From contig CM045762.1 of assembly GCA_025200525.1 (NCBI GenBank), forward strand, positions 124,935,752 through 124,999,751: DNA of 64,000 nt, in the 5' to 3' direction. Both the position numbers and the translations under genes were made by a program. Source of the DNA: Camellia lanceoleosa (lineage: Eukaryota; Streptophyta; Magnoliopsida; Ericales; Theaceae). This document shows, one piece after another, positions 1-10,925 of the stretch (position 1 is the first letter of the stretch; every line of letters starts with the position of its first letter). The notes beneath the pieces are model-generated. The model was not told the origin of the DNA. It saw only the letters and a list, made by a program, of their open reading frames with translations, and ran no database searches.

Positions 1-555
1 TAGCTCGGCTGGATAAGCTAAATGGGTTTGAGCTCGGTTGAACAAGTTCAATGGGGTTAGTTCGGCCGAAGTGATTGAAACTGAAGCTTGGCCAGTTGAC
101 AGGTAATCCCGGTCATGCTTTGCAGACGGAATTAAGGGGCAATTGAGAGGGTAATTTATATTCATAAATTGGGCCGAACTAGGTGTTGGGCCGAGGTAAG
201 CTTCGAGAATGGAAGACACCCGATGAGAAGGAGAAGTATGGACGGTCCCATTTGCCGATGGATACCCGTACCTCGGTTGTTGCAAGTGTCATGGTAGCCC
301 GGTTCTAGTTGGTAGACCGGTCGTAGTCATACCGGTTTTATGTACTGGGTCAGTCGTATATTGACACCGGTTGGGACTTGTTAGCTCGGCTTGCTTGCGT
401 ACCAGTTCGGTTGATGTCAATTATGGTTAGTTCGGTTGTGGCATGAGAAACCGAAGTAGGAGAAGTAAAGGTGAAGTTTGGACTATTGGTTACTTCGGTT
501 GTAAGGGAGTTCGGCCATAATGAAGCCATCTCACTTGGCTTATGCAGTGAGGGGG
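1..555 (+). other. 3' internal end of an LTR retrotransposon, cut by window edge
   Basis: No coding frame of note. The stretch is rich in repeated TTCGGTT/ACCGGTT words and ends in a G-rich polypurine-like tract (GTGAGGGGG, about 547-555) directly before a TG that opens a probable LTR. This is where the 3' untranslated end of a gypsy-type element would lie; the rest is outside the window. Lineage is inferred only from similar wording near the LTR at 50593. Confidence 0.4.
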
Positions 556-918
556 TGTTGAAGATAAGCATTATCTTCCAGGAAGAGTATGAATCCTATG
601 AGGACTCTACGCAAGGAGGAGTAATCCTAGAAGGACTCTTCGCATGGAGAAGTTAGAGTCCTACCAAGACTGTGTCACGCGAAACCTATATAAAGCTCAC
701 CAATATCACCTTTGGAGAGGTAATACAACTTTGCTCCCTGAATACATTGAGCTTTTGCCTTCTTGTCTTGCTTACTGACTTAGGCATCGGAGAGGTTTCC
801 GGCACACACCCGCCGGCCAGCTCACGTTTGTGTTTTCAGGTGGTGGAACGACGACGTATCGAGAAACGCAGACTTGATCAACAGGATTATACGAGAAGGT
901 GTAATTCTTTCCCGTACA
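556..918 (+). repeat. Probable 3' LTR (about 363 bp)
   Basis: Starts TGTTGAAG after a polypurine tract and ends CCCGTACA. It has a TATA-like CTATATAAAG about 130 bp in and a leader-like downstream part, the order expected for U3-R-U5. The 3' boundary is uncertain; an alternative end is TTTTAACA near 951. The left partner LTR is outside the window. Confidence 0.45.
687..693 (+). promoter_or_regulatory. TATA box in LTR
   Basis: TATATAA lies between an upstream U3-like part and a downstream transcribed-looking part of the LTR. Core promoter of the element by position only. Confidence 0.35.
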
Positions 919-1492
919 GACACCCTTGTCAAAGTTTGTCTTTTAACAAAATTAATGAAAAAGATAAAATTACCATGTTACCCTTACACACTAACGTAAA
1001 AAGACAACAATAACCCTACCATATATATCATCTATATTCCTCATTTGAACACTAAAATTTTCCTATCTTTCTATTCTCTTACGCTGTATTTCGTTGGGAG
1101 ATTTGGAAAGGGAATGGAAAAAGGTGTGTGAAATTAGGTGAAATGTAGGTATATTTTATTCACATTCCACATACATTTTTCATTTCATTTTCCAAATCCC
1201 TACTCAAATTTCCCGATCAAACACAACACTAATTTCCTTCACCATCACCGAACTCCATAACTGCTATCAGCTGATTCTCGAACCTTCTATGTCGCCAAAA
1301 AATCTCAGCAACACCAGCTCCATCGCTTCAAAATGCATTAACTCCAACACAATCTATTTGGAAAAAGAAGAGCTGTTTCTCACATTGGAAAGGGCTTTGT
1401 TTTGTGGCCGTGGAAATACTTTTGTGTGATTTGGATCTTATTTTGTATGATTTGAGTCTTATTTTTGTGTGATTTAGAATTTTTTTTTTTTG
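919..1492. other. Gene-free host DNA with one MITE-like foldback
   Basis: AT-rich sequence with no supported gene. It contains the foldback at 1084-1229 and ends in a T-run that carries the TTTTG target site of Copia-1. The predicted peptide on the minus strand at 1380-1646 runs across the LTR boundary and is not a gene. Confidence 0.5.
1084..1229. mobile_element. MITE-like foldback, 'TTGTGTTTGGTTG' family copy 1
   Basis: Left end reads GCTGTATTTCGTTGGGAGATTT; the right end, reversed, reads TTGTGTTTGATCGGGAAATTT. The centre has the same AAATGTAGGTATATTTTATTCACATT dyad seen in copies at 13682 and 25543. No coding capacity. Superfamily not assigned. Confidence 0.45.
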
Positions 1493-1676
1493 TGCTAATA
1501 TATATGGTTAATATATTGTATATATTTAGATATATTCCTTGAGTATCTAGTATATTCCTTGTAAATCTAGGAGTCCATACTTGATTGTAACACTCTTCTA
1601 TATATAGGAGTTGTTGTACCTTGATTCTGTGACATATACAATTCACATATATATATTTCTCTTAACCATTTTAACA
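1493..1676 (+). repeat. 5' LTR of Copia-1 (184 bp)
   Basis: Runs TGCTAATATA...TTTTAACA and is followed at once by the primer-binding site. It matches the split 3' LTR (10744-10925 plus 12301-12336). About 12 extra bases near its start look like a local TA-repeat expansion. Confidence 0.85.
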
Positions 1677-1688
1677 TGGTATCAGAGC
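1677..1688 (+). promoter_or_regulatory. Primer-binding site, initiator-Met tRNA
   Basis: TGGTATCAGAGC directly after the LTR is complementary to the 3' end of plant initiator tRNA-Met, the usual primer of copia reverse transcription. Confidence 0.9.
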
Positions 1689-2310
1689 TCTAGATCCTAA
1701 AACTATAGCCATTTTTTTTTTGTTCTTCTTAGTCCCGTACGTAGTGGTACTACATCATTCATTTAATCACCCAAACACTTTCAGCATTTATTTAATCACC
1801 CAAACATTGATCGGATTATTTTACCATTTTTTTTTTACCTAAAATTTTTCCCCTTAGCATCAAACTAATCGAAATTTTCTTACAATTCCACTGACACCGA
1901 TCTTATCACCAGAAAGTACCTCACGCGCCCTTACGTGCCGTTTTTGTGATCGGCGCGTCAACTGCTTCTTCCATCATTCGCACACGCACTCCCACACGTG
2001 CCTAGCCATGTTAGTTGCTCAACCACTCAGTCGTTAGCCGTTGACATCATCCCCTTTATGTCAACCCTACACGCTTGGCTTTGGCCCAGCCACGTGCGTG
2101 TGATGTCAGCACACCTTCATCTCACATCTCTGTGTCACAGTGACACGCTGACATCAGCCCTTGATATGTGATGTCAGCCCTGACCAGTCCAGTCTCTGAT
2201 TAGTGGTTCCACTTGGTTCCCACCTCATTTGGATCTTCTGAATCCGCTAGTGCACTATGTTTTTGCTATATAGCACTGTTCTTATCTGTTTACTTCACCA
2301 ACCTATTATT

Positions 2311-3362
2311 ATGGATCATCATGATGCTTTCTATCCAATCTCTATTATATTTGACGGCTCCAACTACATGTTAAGGGCCCAAGCCAAGTCTGGTTTTTTG
2401 AAAGCAAAGAAACTCTGGTTCATTATCATTGGGGATGTGGTTAATGAACCAACTGCCACATATGAAGACCGTTTAGAGGATTAGGACAGTAAGAACTACC
2501 AGATCATTACTTGGCTTCAGAATACATCTGTTACCTCTATCAGTTTACAATTTGGTCATTTTCGAATTGACTCTATGACTACTCCTGCCAAGGACATTTG
2601 GGATATTTTAAAAGAACGTTATCAGACTACTGGTCTTGCTCATTAGTATTAACTTCAGAGTTAGCTTCATTGCATCTGTCAAGAGCTTGGTTAGTCTGTT
2701 AATGATTTTCTCTTTCAGATATATTCTGTTTGGGATCAGCTTGCTCTCTCTGAACCTGACTAGCCTCAGATTGAAGATGCTGCTTTATTTACTAAGTATC
2801 ATAATCAGCAACGATTGATTCAGTTTCTCATGGCCCTCACTACCCAGTTTGAGCCAGTGCGTGCATCTCTGCTTCATCGTACTCCACTGTCCACTTTTAA
2901 GCAGGCTATTTCTGAGCTATTATCTGAGGAGACTCATCTTGGCACTCTTCACACTCATCACATGGATACAGTTCTTGCAACTTCTCAGTCACTGAGTTCT
3001 TCTTCACCAATTACCCAGTGGACCATTACTTGCAATTATTGTCAGAATCAGAACATTTCTTCTACTCATCCTCTACTTCATTGCTTAGTCAGATCTTGTT
3101 GATACTGTAACAAGATTAGTCCTGGTCATCTGCAGCAAGATTGCTTTCACAAACTAGATTGTTTATCTACTACTCACTCATCTTGTGGTGTTTTTTCACG
3201 AGGTCATTCACAACGTCCTGAGAATTAGTCTAATCAGTTCATATCTCTGTCTACTCATCGTACTACTGCTGTTGTCTCTGATGAGTTTTCTGAGCCTTTA
3301 AATCTAGCCGCTCTTGTCTTTTCCCAAACTGATGTTGAGGTCATGTTCAAATAGTTTCTCAC
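2311..3362 (+). pseudogene. Copia-1 gag remnant
   Basis: Begins ATG GAT CAT CAT GAT and reads MDHHDAFYPISIIFDG, the typical start of a plant copia Gag (UBN2-like). It then shows SNYM, KKLW, KDIWDILKERYQTTGLAH and, near 3037-3150, two Cys/His knuckles spaced C-X2-C-X8-H-X4-C and C-X2-C-X6-H-X4-C. At least four in-frame stops and frame changes break it. The same domain order and knuckle spacing recur in Copia-2 at about 80 percent similarity by eye. Not functional. Confidence 0.8.
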
Positions 3363-3409
3363 CACCTGTGGTACCCCTCATTCTACTATTTTGTCTGTGA
3401 CTTCAGGCA

Positions 3410-6022
3410 CATCTCATTGGTATTTTGACTTAGCATGTTGCAATCATATGACCTCCAATTCTACTATATTTTTTTTCTATCTTTTCCTATCCTCATATTC
3501 CCTTCATTCATACTACTGATGGTTCTCTTATGTCTGTAAGTCATGTTGGATCTGTTTCCATCTCTTATTTATCCTTATCAAATGTTTATCTTATTCCTGC
3601 TCTCACTTTAAATCTTATCTCTGTTAGTCAATTATGTAAGGTTGGTCTAACTGTCATATTTTCTACTAATGGTTGTTTGGTACAGGTTCCTCAGACGGGA
3701 TAGACTCTTAGGATCGGCCGTAAGCATGGACATCTCTATGAGCTCATCCATCTTCATGTTCCAGACTCCACCCCATTAGCTGCTCCTACATCTGCTTCCA
3801 GTATGTCTCATTTTAATCTTTGGTATTGTCGTTTATGACATATTTCTATTAGTCGGTTAAAACCTTTAGTTTCTGCTGGTTAGTTAGGTCATGTAATTCC
3901 CGATACTTTGGATTGTTTGTCTTGTCAACTTGCAAAACAATTTGCTTTATCATTTAATAGAGGTACTTCTGTTTCTTATGCACCATTTGATCTTATACAT
4001 TCTAATATTTGGGGACCATCACCTGCTACCATTATGGGGGGATCACGTTACTTTGTTGTTTTTTTTGTTGATGATTTTTCACGTTTAACATGGTTATTTC
4101 TCATGAAAAGTTGATCAGAACTCAAACAACTTTATTACAATTTTGCAAAAATGATTCAAACCCAATTTTCTAAAACCATTAAAATTTTTCGATCTGATAA
4201 TGCTATGGAATATAGGATCTTGATTTTCTTTCCTTCCTTCAGCATCACGGTACTTAGCCTCATCGTTCCTATGTTGGCTCGTCCTAACAAAATGGACGTG
4301 TTGAACGGAAGCATAGGCATATTCTTGACACTTCTCGAGCTTTGCTTATCTCTTCCTCGTGTCCTAAATATTTTTTAGGGGAAGCTGCTCTTACTGTTGT
4401 CTACATTATCAACTGTGTTCCCACTTCTACTATCAATAACCAAACTTCTTATGAACGTTTACATGACACTTGTCCTCCATACACAAATCTTCGGGTTTTT
4501 AGGTCTGCATGTTTTGTTCCCTTCCAACCACATTAACACATCAAACTTGAACCTTGTTCTTGTCTTTATTGCTTTCTCGGGTATGACATTGAACATAAAG
4601 GCTATCGCTGCTGGGATCCTATCTCCAAACGTCTTCATATCTCTCATCATGTGATTTTCTAGGAGCATAAAATGTTTTCATCCTTATCCTCGTTCCACCT
4701 ATCATCATTTTCTATTTCCACTCTGTTTACTAATCCGTCTATCGATCTCTTCTCTAATGACTTTGATGCAGGTTCCTCATCTTTAGAGATACCTTTGCTT
4801 ACACCTGATCCTGTCCTGACTGCTCCCTCTGATGGTCTTGCTGTTCTCATTCCGAGGTCTCCAACTGCTATTGAGTGTCCCGTTGAGTCTCCTATCACTC
4901 TACCAGTTCCTCTTTCCACAAGTCGTCTAAGTTGGGTAACTCGACAACCTCGTGATTATATTGTTGGATCTACTACTTTTTCTATTCATGAACCTACCTC
5001 CTATCGTGAGGCTTGTACTAATCCTCTTTGGCAGCAAGTTATGACTGATGAACTTTAGGCTCTAAACAAAACTTATACTTGGGATATTGTTGATCTTCTT
5101 CCTGGAAAGACTACGATTGGCTGCAAATGGGTCTATAAAATCAAGGCTCACTCTGATGGTTCTATTGAGCAATACAAAGCTTGCCTTGTTGCAAAAGGCT
5201 TTGCCTAGGAATATGGTATTGATTATGAGGAGACCTTTGCTCCTATTGCTAGGCTTACCTCTGTTCACAGCCTGATTACTGTTTGCTACTTCTCGCCACT
5301 GGGACGTTTTCCAAATGGATGTAAAAAATGCCTTTCTTAATAGTAATCTTCTTGAGGAGGTCTATATGTAACCTTTACTTGGGTCTACTTATCTAGCTAA
5401 TAAAGTTTGCAAACTTTAGCGTGCTCTCTATGGTCTCAAACAAGCCCCTCGTGCTTAGTTTGCTACGTTCAGTTCCACCATTCATGATCTTGGCTTCACC
5501 TCCAGCTCATATGACTCTGCTCTCCTTACTCGAAAGACTACTCATGGCACCACTCTTCTTTTCCTCTATGTGGATGATATGATTATCACCGGTGATGATG
5601 TGGCTGGTATTCTTAGCCTCAAACAATCTCTCATCCAACACTTTGAAACGAAAGACCTTGGTACTCTTAATTATTTCTTGAGTCTTGAAGTCTCCAATGA
5701 TTCTACTAGTTATTATTTATCACATGCCAAATATACATCTGATCTTTTGGCTCGTATTGCTCTTATTGATTGTAAGACTGCCCCTACTTCGATTGATACT
5801 CAAACTCGTCTCACTCCGCTTGATAGAGATCTTTTCTCAGATGTTACTCTTTATTGCCAGCTAGTACGCAGTCTTGTCTATTTCATTGTGACACGTCCTG
5901 ACATTGCTTATGTTGTACATCTTGTTAGTCAGTACACGTCGGCTCCCCACACCCCTCATTACATTGCCCTGCTTCGCGTACTTTGCTACCTCAAAGGTAC
6001 CATGTTCCATGGATTCCATTAT
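3410..6022 (+). pseudogene. Copia-1 pol remnant: protease, integrase, reverse transcriptase
   Basis: Traces in order are: the protease region (YFDLACCNHMTS, where family members have DSA or DSG); the GAG-pre-integrase H-GH motif; the integrase core (FDLIHSNIWGPS at about 3984, where the family has HSD, so the first catalytic Asp is now Asn at 4006-4008); and RT with GCKWVYKIK, a mutated QEYGIDYEETF block, and YVDDM at 5567-5581 (catalytic pair kept). Many stops, such as the TAGs in MTDEL*ALNK and PR-A*FATF. The frame continues to 6022, where the nested gypsy derivative interrupts it. Confidence 0.85.
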
Positions 6023-6162
6023 TGTAACAACCCAGACTTTTAATTATTCTGTAGAATTTATACTAATATTATTTAATCTCAGTTAAGAAAATTTATGATT
6101 TATTATATATTATTATGCGTAATTTTGTAAAATAATATAATTATTAAAAGTTTAGGGGTCAA

Positions 6163-6253
<91 letters not shown>

Positions 6254-7578
6254 GGTGTGGTAGTAAAATAAATAATTTATTTTCTGTTGGTATATGATAA
6301 AGTGTAATTTAATTAGAAATTATTTTATTTATATAATTATATTAAAATGTTGGGTCAAATGGTAATTATTTTAAATATCTATTAAGGATAAGAACGAATC
6401 TATATAATTATAACCGAATCTGCGAATTGATTTGGGAAGGGGCACGTGTTGGCCAAAGACTGGGTTCACCTCCCTATAAATAGGGAGGTGATTCGGCTGG
6501 AAGGAAAGGAAAGGAAAGAAGAAAAGAAGAAAGAAAGGAAAGAAAAGAAGAGAGGAAGAAGGAAAGAGTAGTGGAAGGTGAAAGGGTCATTAACAATGAA
6601 AGGGTCTTTAACAGTTAAAGGAAAGGGTGATGTATTAAAGTTAATGTGAGTTATATTATACCTTGAGTCACCAAAATGTATTTTACTTATGTTTTGACTT
6701 ACCAAATCTGTTTTATACAAGTTATGTTTTATTAGTATTTTAATAAAAGTTATGTTTTATAAAAGTTTCAGTTACGTGGTTTAATTTCTGAACCCTATTT
6801 GCTTAAAAGGAAACCCATGGATATGTTTGTTTATATTTTAAAGAATATTTGGTTATGACCTTATATACAATTACGTTTTGTAAGTACCACCACGGGAGTC
6901 CCACGCCTTGGTGGACTTAAATAACCATTGGCCTCTGTTTGACCACTTTGTGGTCCTCTGTTTGTTATGGATCCATTGATCTTTGTTCTGTGCGGACCAA
7001 AGTGCTGTGCGGAGCTAAGTGCTACACTATTGTGGGAGCCACCTCTAGAATCCGTACGAGCCACCTCTTGAATCCTTACTGCATTACATTTGTCATACTG
7101 ACCTCGCTTACGATACATTACGTACTATGGTTATGGTTATATATTTATATAATATCTGTATTTCAGTTTCTGCTACTTAAATGATTTGTTTATGTAAATG
7201 TTTTGGCCTAACTAACGATCCATGGTTATTTCGTATCTCTTATACTCTTGGTATAATATTTCACACTCTGCCATGTGCTTATAGTTGTTTACAAATTTTC
7301 AGGAAACAATGTACTTCAGAAATGGCTTTTTGAAAAGTCGGGTTGCGGAATAGGCACACACACATTATTTTTATGATATTTCTCTATGTAAATATCGACC
7401 TTTTTGGTCAGTAAATTTTGTAATAAAAATAGAAGCTCCAATGATTATTTTGATACTCTTACTTAAATATTTCTTCCGCTTGTGTTTATTTATTTTTATT
7501 TATGAATTGGCCGGAGGTAACTTCAGTTACTGGCCATCACGATACTTAACCCTTGGGTACGGGGAGTGGGTCGTGACA
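6023..7578 (+). repeat. 5' LTR of nested gypsy derivative (1556 bp)
   Basis: Opens TGTAACAACCCAGA and closes GGGTCGTGACA. It aligns along its length with 8269-9715, apart from a longer TAA microsatellite and a differing block near 7040-7120. Confidence 0.9.
6163..6252. repeat. (TAA)n microsatellite, about 90 bp
   Basis: Nearly uninterrupted AAT/TAA triplets inside the 5' LTR. The matching stretch in the 3' LTR (8408-8453) is about half as long. Confidence 0.95.
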
Positions 7579-7580
7579 AA

Positions 7581-7592
7581 TGGTATCAGAGC
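7581..7592 (+). promoter_or_regulatory. Primer-binding site of nested gypsy derivative
   Basis: TGGTATCAGAGC, two bases after the LTR end; initiator-Met tRNA complement. Confidence 0.9.
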
Positions 7593-8253
7593 AATGGTTT
7601 ATTAAAAAAAAAAAAAATAATCATTGGAGCATAGGACACATGCACATTTAAGGAGTAGGATAGTGGGTAATTAGTACCGAATTATTATATTTTGTTCGTC
7701 GATTTAATTATATTATAATTTTATATGATTATATATATATAATAATTTTTTTTTTAGTGTGCCTAATTTATGAAGGATATTAGATATAATTTATATTTGA
7801 TATAGTAAAAGAAGGACAAGAAAAGAAGGATGTCGGGTTCAAGCACCCACCAAAATTATAATATAATTAAATACATATAATTTTCAGTTCAGTATTCAAA
7901 AAAATTTATTTTGATGTTTTTTAAAAGTGGATTCAAATTATAAAGATACTAATTTTGAAACTATTTCCCATTAATGAAAAGTTCATCTCAAAATTTTCAA
8001 TTCTTGCATATGATTCTGTCATTGTGTTCTCATTTTTATTTATTTTTATCGTAAACAAAACGACTAAAAAGTTTTTAAAGTCACCCATTATTTCTCATTT
8101 TGGCCCAAACCAAATTTTGATAACTAAATAGTGAGTTATTTTTTGTAAATTTTTTTTGAGATACTATTTTCTATCAGATTAATCATTTAATATATATTTA
8201 TCAGAGTACGCAGCGGATAGCTTACATATAACAAATTTCGAGGACGAAATTTT
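7593..8253 (+). other. Internal non-coding region of nested gypsy derivative
   Basis: About 660 AT-rich bases with no frame longer than noise. No Gag, protease, RT or integrase motif is visible in either strand. The last 60 bases resemble the terminal untranslated part of autonomous gypsy elements. Confidence 0.7.
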
Positions 8254-8267
8254 AAAAGGAGGGAAGA
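8254..8267 (+). promoter_or_regulatory. Polypurine tract
   Basis: AAAAGGAGGGAAGA immediately before the 3' LTR; plus-strand priming site. Confidence 0.85.
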
Positions 8268-8268
8268 T

Positions 8269-8408
8269 TGTAACAACTCAGATTTTTAATTATTCTGTAG
8301 AATTTATACTAATATTATTTAATCTCAGTTAAGAAAATATATGATTTATTATATATTATTATGCGTAATTTTGTAAAATAATATAATTATTAAAAGTTTA
8401 AGGGTCAA

Positions 8409-8454
<46 letters not shown>

Positions 8455-9715
8455 GTAGTAAAATAAATAATTTATTTTCTGTTGGTATATGATAAAGTGT
8501 AATTTAATTAGAAATTATTTTATTTATATAATTATATTAAAATGTTGGGTCAAATGATAATTATCTTACATATCTATTAAGGATAAGAATGAATCTATAT
8601 AATTATAACCGAATCTGCAGATTGATTTGGGAAGGGGCATGTGTTGGCCAAAGACTAGGTTCACCTCCCTATAAATAGGGAGGTGATTTGGCTGGAAGGA
8701 AAGGAAAGGAAAGAAGAAAAGAAAGAAAAGAAGAGAGGAAGAAGGAAAGAATAGTGGAAGATGAAAGAGTCTTTAACAGTTAAAGGAAATGGTGAGGTAT
8801 TAAAGTTAAGGTGAGTTATATTATATCTTGAGTCACCAAAATGTATTTTACTTATGTTTTGACTTACCAAATCTGTTTTATACAAGTTATGTTTTATTAG
8901 TATTTTAATAAAAGTTATGTTTTATAAAGGTTTCAGTTACGTGGTTTAATTTCTGAACCCTATTTGCTTAAAAGGAAACTCATGGATATGTTTGTTTATA
9001 TTTTAAAGAATATTTGATTATGACCTTATAAACAATTATGTTTTGTAAGTAGCACCACAGGAGTCCCACGCCTTGGTGGACTTAAATAATCATTGGTCTC
9101 TGTTTGACCACTTTGTAGTCCTCTTTTTGTCATGGATCCATTGACCTCTGTTCTGTGCGGACCAAAGTGCTGTATGGAGCTAAGTGTTACACTATTGTGG
9201 GAGCTACCTTTAGAATCCGTACCTCTGTTCTGACTGTCACTTCTGTGACCTCTATTCTATACCGTGGTTATGGTTATATATTTATATAATATCTGTATTT
9301 CAGTTTCTGCTACTTAAATGATTTGTTTATGTAAATGTTTTGGCCTAACTAACGATCCATGGTTATTTCGTGTCCCTTATACTCTTGGTATAATATTTCT
9401 CACTTTGCCATATGCTTTTAGTTGTTTACAAATTTTCAGGAAACAATGTACTTCAGAAATGGCTTTTTGAAAAGTCGGGTTGCGGAATAGGCACACACAC
9501 AGTATTTTTATAATATTTCTCTATGTAAATATCGACTTTTTGGGTCAGTAAATTTTGTAATAAAAATAGAAACTCCAATGATTATTTTGGTACCCTTACT
9601 TAAATATTTCTTTTGCTTGCGTTTATTTATTTTTGTTTATGAATTGGTCGGAGATAACTTCAGTTACTGGCAATCACGATGCTTAATCCTTGGGTACGGG
9701 GAGCGGGTCGTGACA
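8269..9715 (+). repeat. 3' LTR of nested gypsy derivative (1447 bp)
   Basis: Opens TGTAACAACTCAGA and closes GGGTCGTGACA. It carries the shorter TAA microsatellite (8408-8453) and has lost or replaced about 60 bp near 9215-9260 compared with the 5' LTR. Confidence 0.9.
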
Positions 9716-9720
9716 ATTAT

Positions 9721-10203
9721 TCTACTCACCTCTCTCTTAAGCTTCATGCCTTTTCTGATGCTGATTGTGTTGGAGATCCTACCGATCGACGCTCCACTAC
9801 GGGTTTCTATTTCTTTTTAGGGGATTCAATTCTTGCTTGGCGCAGCAAGAAACAATCTCTCACTATTTGTTCCAGTATTAAAGCTGAATATTGTGCTCTT
9901 GCTGACGCTACTCAGGAACTTCTGTGGCTTCATTGGCCCCTTGCTGATATGGGTGTTTCCTTCTTTGGTGCTACCTCTTTTTATTGTGACAATCAAAGTG
10001 CCATTCAGACTGCTCATAATGATGTCTTTCATGATCGCACCAAACATATTGAGATTGACTGCCATTTTATTCGACAACATGTTACTCGTGGCACTGTCTA
10101 TCTTCTTTCTTTTGTTTCTGCTGATATCTTCACCAAGGCTCATCTGCTTAGCTGTTTCAGTGACTTAGTTTCCAAACTCAAGTTGGTTGATGTTTATATA
10201 TAT
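9721..10203 (+). pseudogene. Copia-1 RNase H remnant
   Basis: Continues pol after the gypsy insertion. It reads [20 protein letters not shown], then SKKQSL, SSIKAEYCALA, YCDNQSAI, NDVFHDRTKHIEIDCHFIRQ and SADIFTKA. These match copia RNase H, with the DAD, E and D metal-binding positions present. It is the longest open stretch of the element but ends in a palindromic junction rather than the normal polypurine tract. Confidence 0.85.
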
Positions 10204-10304
10204 TAACACACCCCCTCAAACTCAAGGAGGATAAATATCAACCAACTTGAGTTTAGAAACTAAGTCACTGAAATGACCAGGAGAATGAGCCTTGGTGAAG
10301 ATAT
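10193..10304 (-). repeat. Inverted copy of a copia 3' end (LTR start, polypurine tract, RNase H tail)
   Basis: Read on the minus strand this gives ATATCTTCACCAAGGCTCAT, then CAAGTTGGTTGATATTTATC, a GAGTTTGAGGGGG tract and TGTTAATATATA, the LTR start. It is the reverse of the 3' end of the same family, joined tail to tail with the sense copy ending at about 10203. See findings. Confidence 0.85.
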
Positions 10305-10731
10305 TCTACTGATCGACGCTCCACTATGAGTTTCTGTTTCTACTTAGGGGATTCACTTCTCGCTTGGCGCACCAAGAAACAATCTCTCATTGAAACTGAA
10401 TATCGTGCTTTTGCTGACACTACTCATGAACTTCTGTGGCTTTGCTAGCTCCTTGCTGACATGGGTGTTTCCTTCTCTGGTGCTACCTCTTTTTATTGTG
10501 ACAATCAAAGTGTCATTTAGATTGCTCATAATGATGTCTTCCATGACCGCATCAAACATATTGAGATTGACTGCCATTTTATTCGATAGCATGTTACTCA
10601 TGGCACTGTCCATCTTCTTTCTCTTGCTTCTGTTGATCAGCCTGTTGATATTTTCACCAAGGCTCATCCTCTTTGCCATTTCAGTGACTTAATTTCCAAA
10701 CTCAAGTTGGTTGATGTTTATCCTCCTTGTG
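10305..10731 (+). pseudogene. Second, partial RNase H copy of Copia-1 family
   Basis: Restarts at the TDRRST position and runs again through SKKQSL, a shortened EAEY block, YCDNQS, HDR-KHIEIDCHFI and DIFTKAHP to the polypurine tract. Four or more in-frame stops (for example TAG in LC*LLAD and FIR*H). It leads to the true 3' LTR, so this copy belongs to the end of the inserted element. Confidence 0.8.
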
Positions 10732-10732
10732 T

Positions 10733-10743
10733 TTGAGGGGGGA
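10733..10743 (+). promoter_or_regulatory. Polypurine tract of Copia-1
   Basis: TGAGGGGGGA directly before TGTTAATATA, the 3' LTR start. Confidence 0.85.
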
Positions 10744-10925
10744 TGTTAATATATATTGTATATATTTAGGTATTTTCCCTGAATATCTAGTATATTCCTT
10801 GTAAATCTAGGAGTCCTTCTATACTTGTAAATCTAGGAGTTTATACTTGATTGTAACACTCTTCTATATATGGGAGTCGCTGTATCTTGATTCTATGATA
10901 TATACAATTCATATATATATATATA
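10744..10925 (+). repeat. 3' LTR of Copia-1, first part
   Basis: TGTTAATATATATTGTATAT onward matches the 5' LTR. It contains a 20-bp local duplication of TTGTAAATCTAGGAGT. Interrupted in its TA-rich tail by the solo LTR that follows; it resumes at 12301. Confidence 0.88.

Larger units (their letters stand above)
6018..9720 (+). mobile_element. Short non-autonomous Ty3/gypsy-type element nested in Copia-1
   Basis: The element itself is 6023-9715; the span shown includes the perfect ATTAT target duplications at 6018-6022 and 9716-9720. It has two LTRs, a primer-binding site, about 690 bp of non-coding internal DNA and a polypurine tract, but no gag or pol. Removing it and one TSD rejoins the Copia-1 frame between FHGFHY and the RNase H start. 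The internal 3' end carries TTTCGAGGACGAAATTTT, a wording typical of chromodomain (Tekay/Del-like) gypsy elements and also present at 32400-32425. So it is best read as a deletion derivative of that lineage. Confidence 0.88.

Noticed and set aside
7581..7592. tRNA-like match (TGGTATCAGAGC) as a tRNA gene
   Set aside because: Only the 12-bp primer complement next to LTR ends; no cloverleaf around any of the sites.
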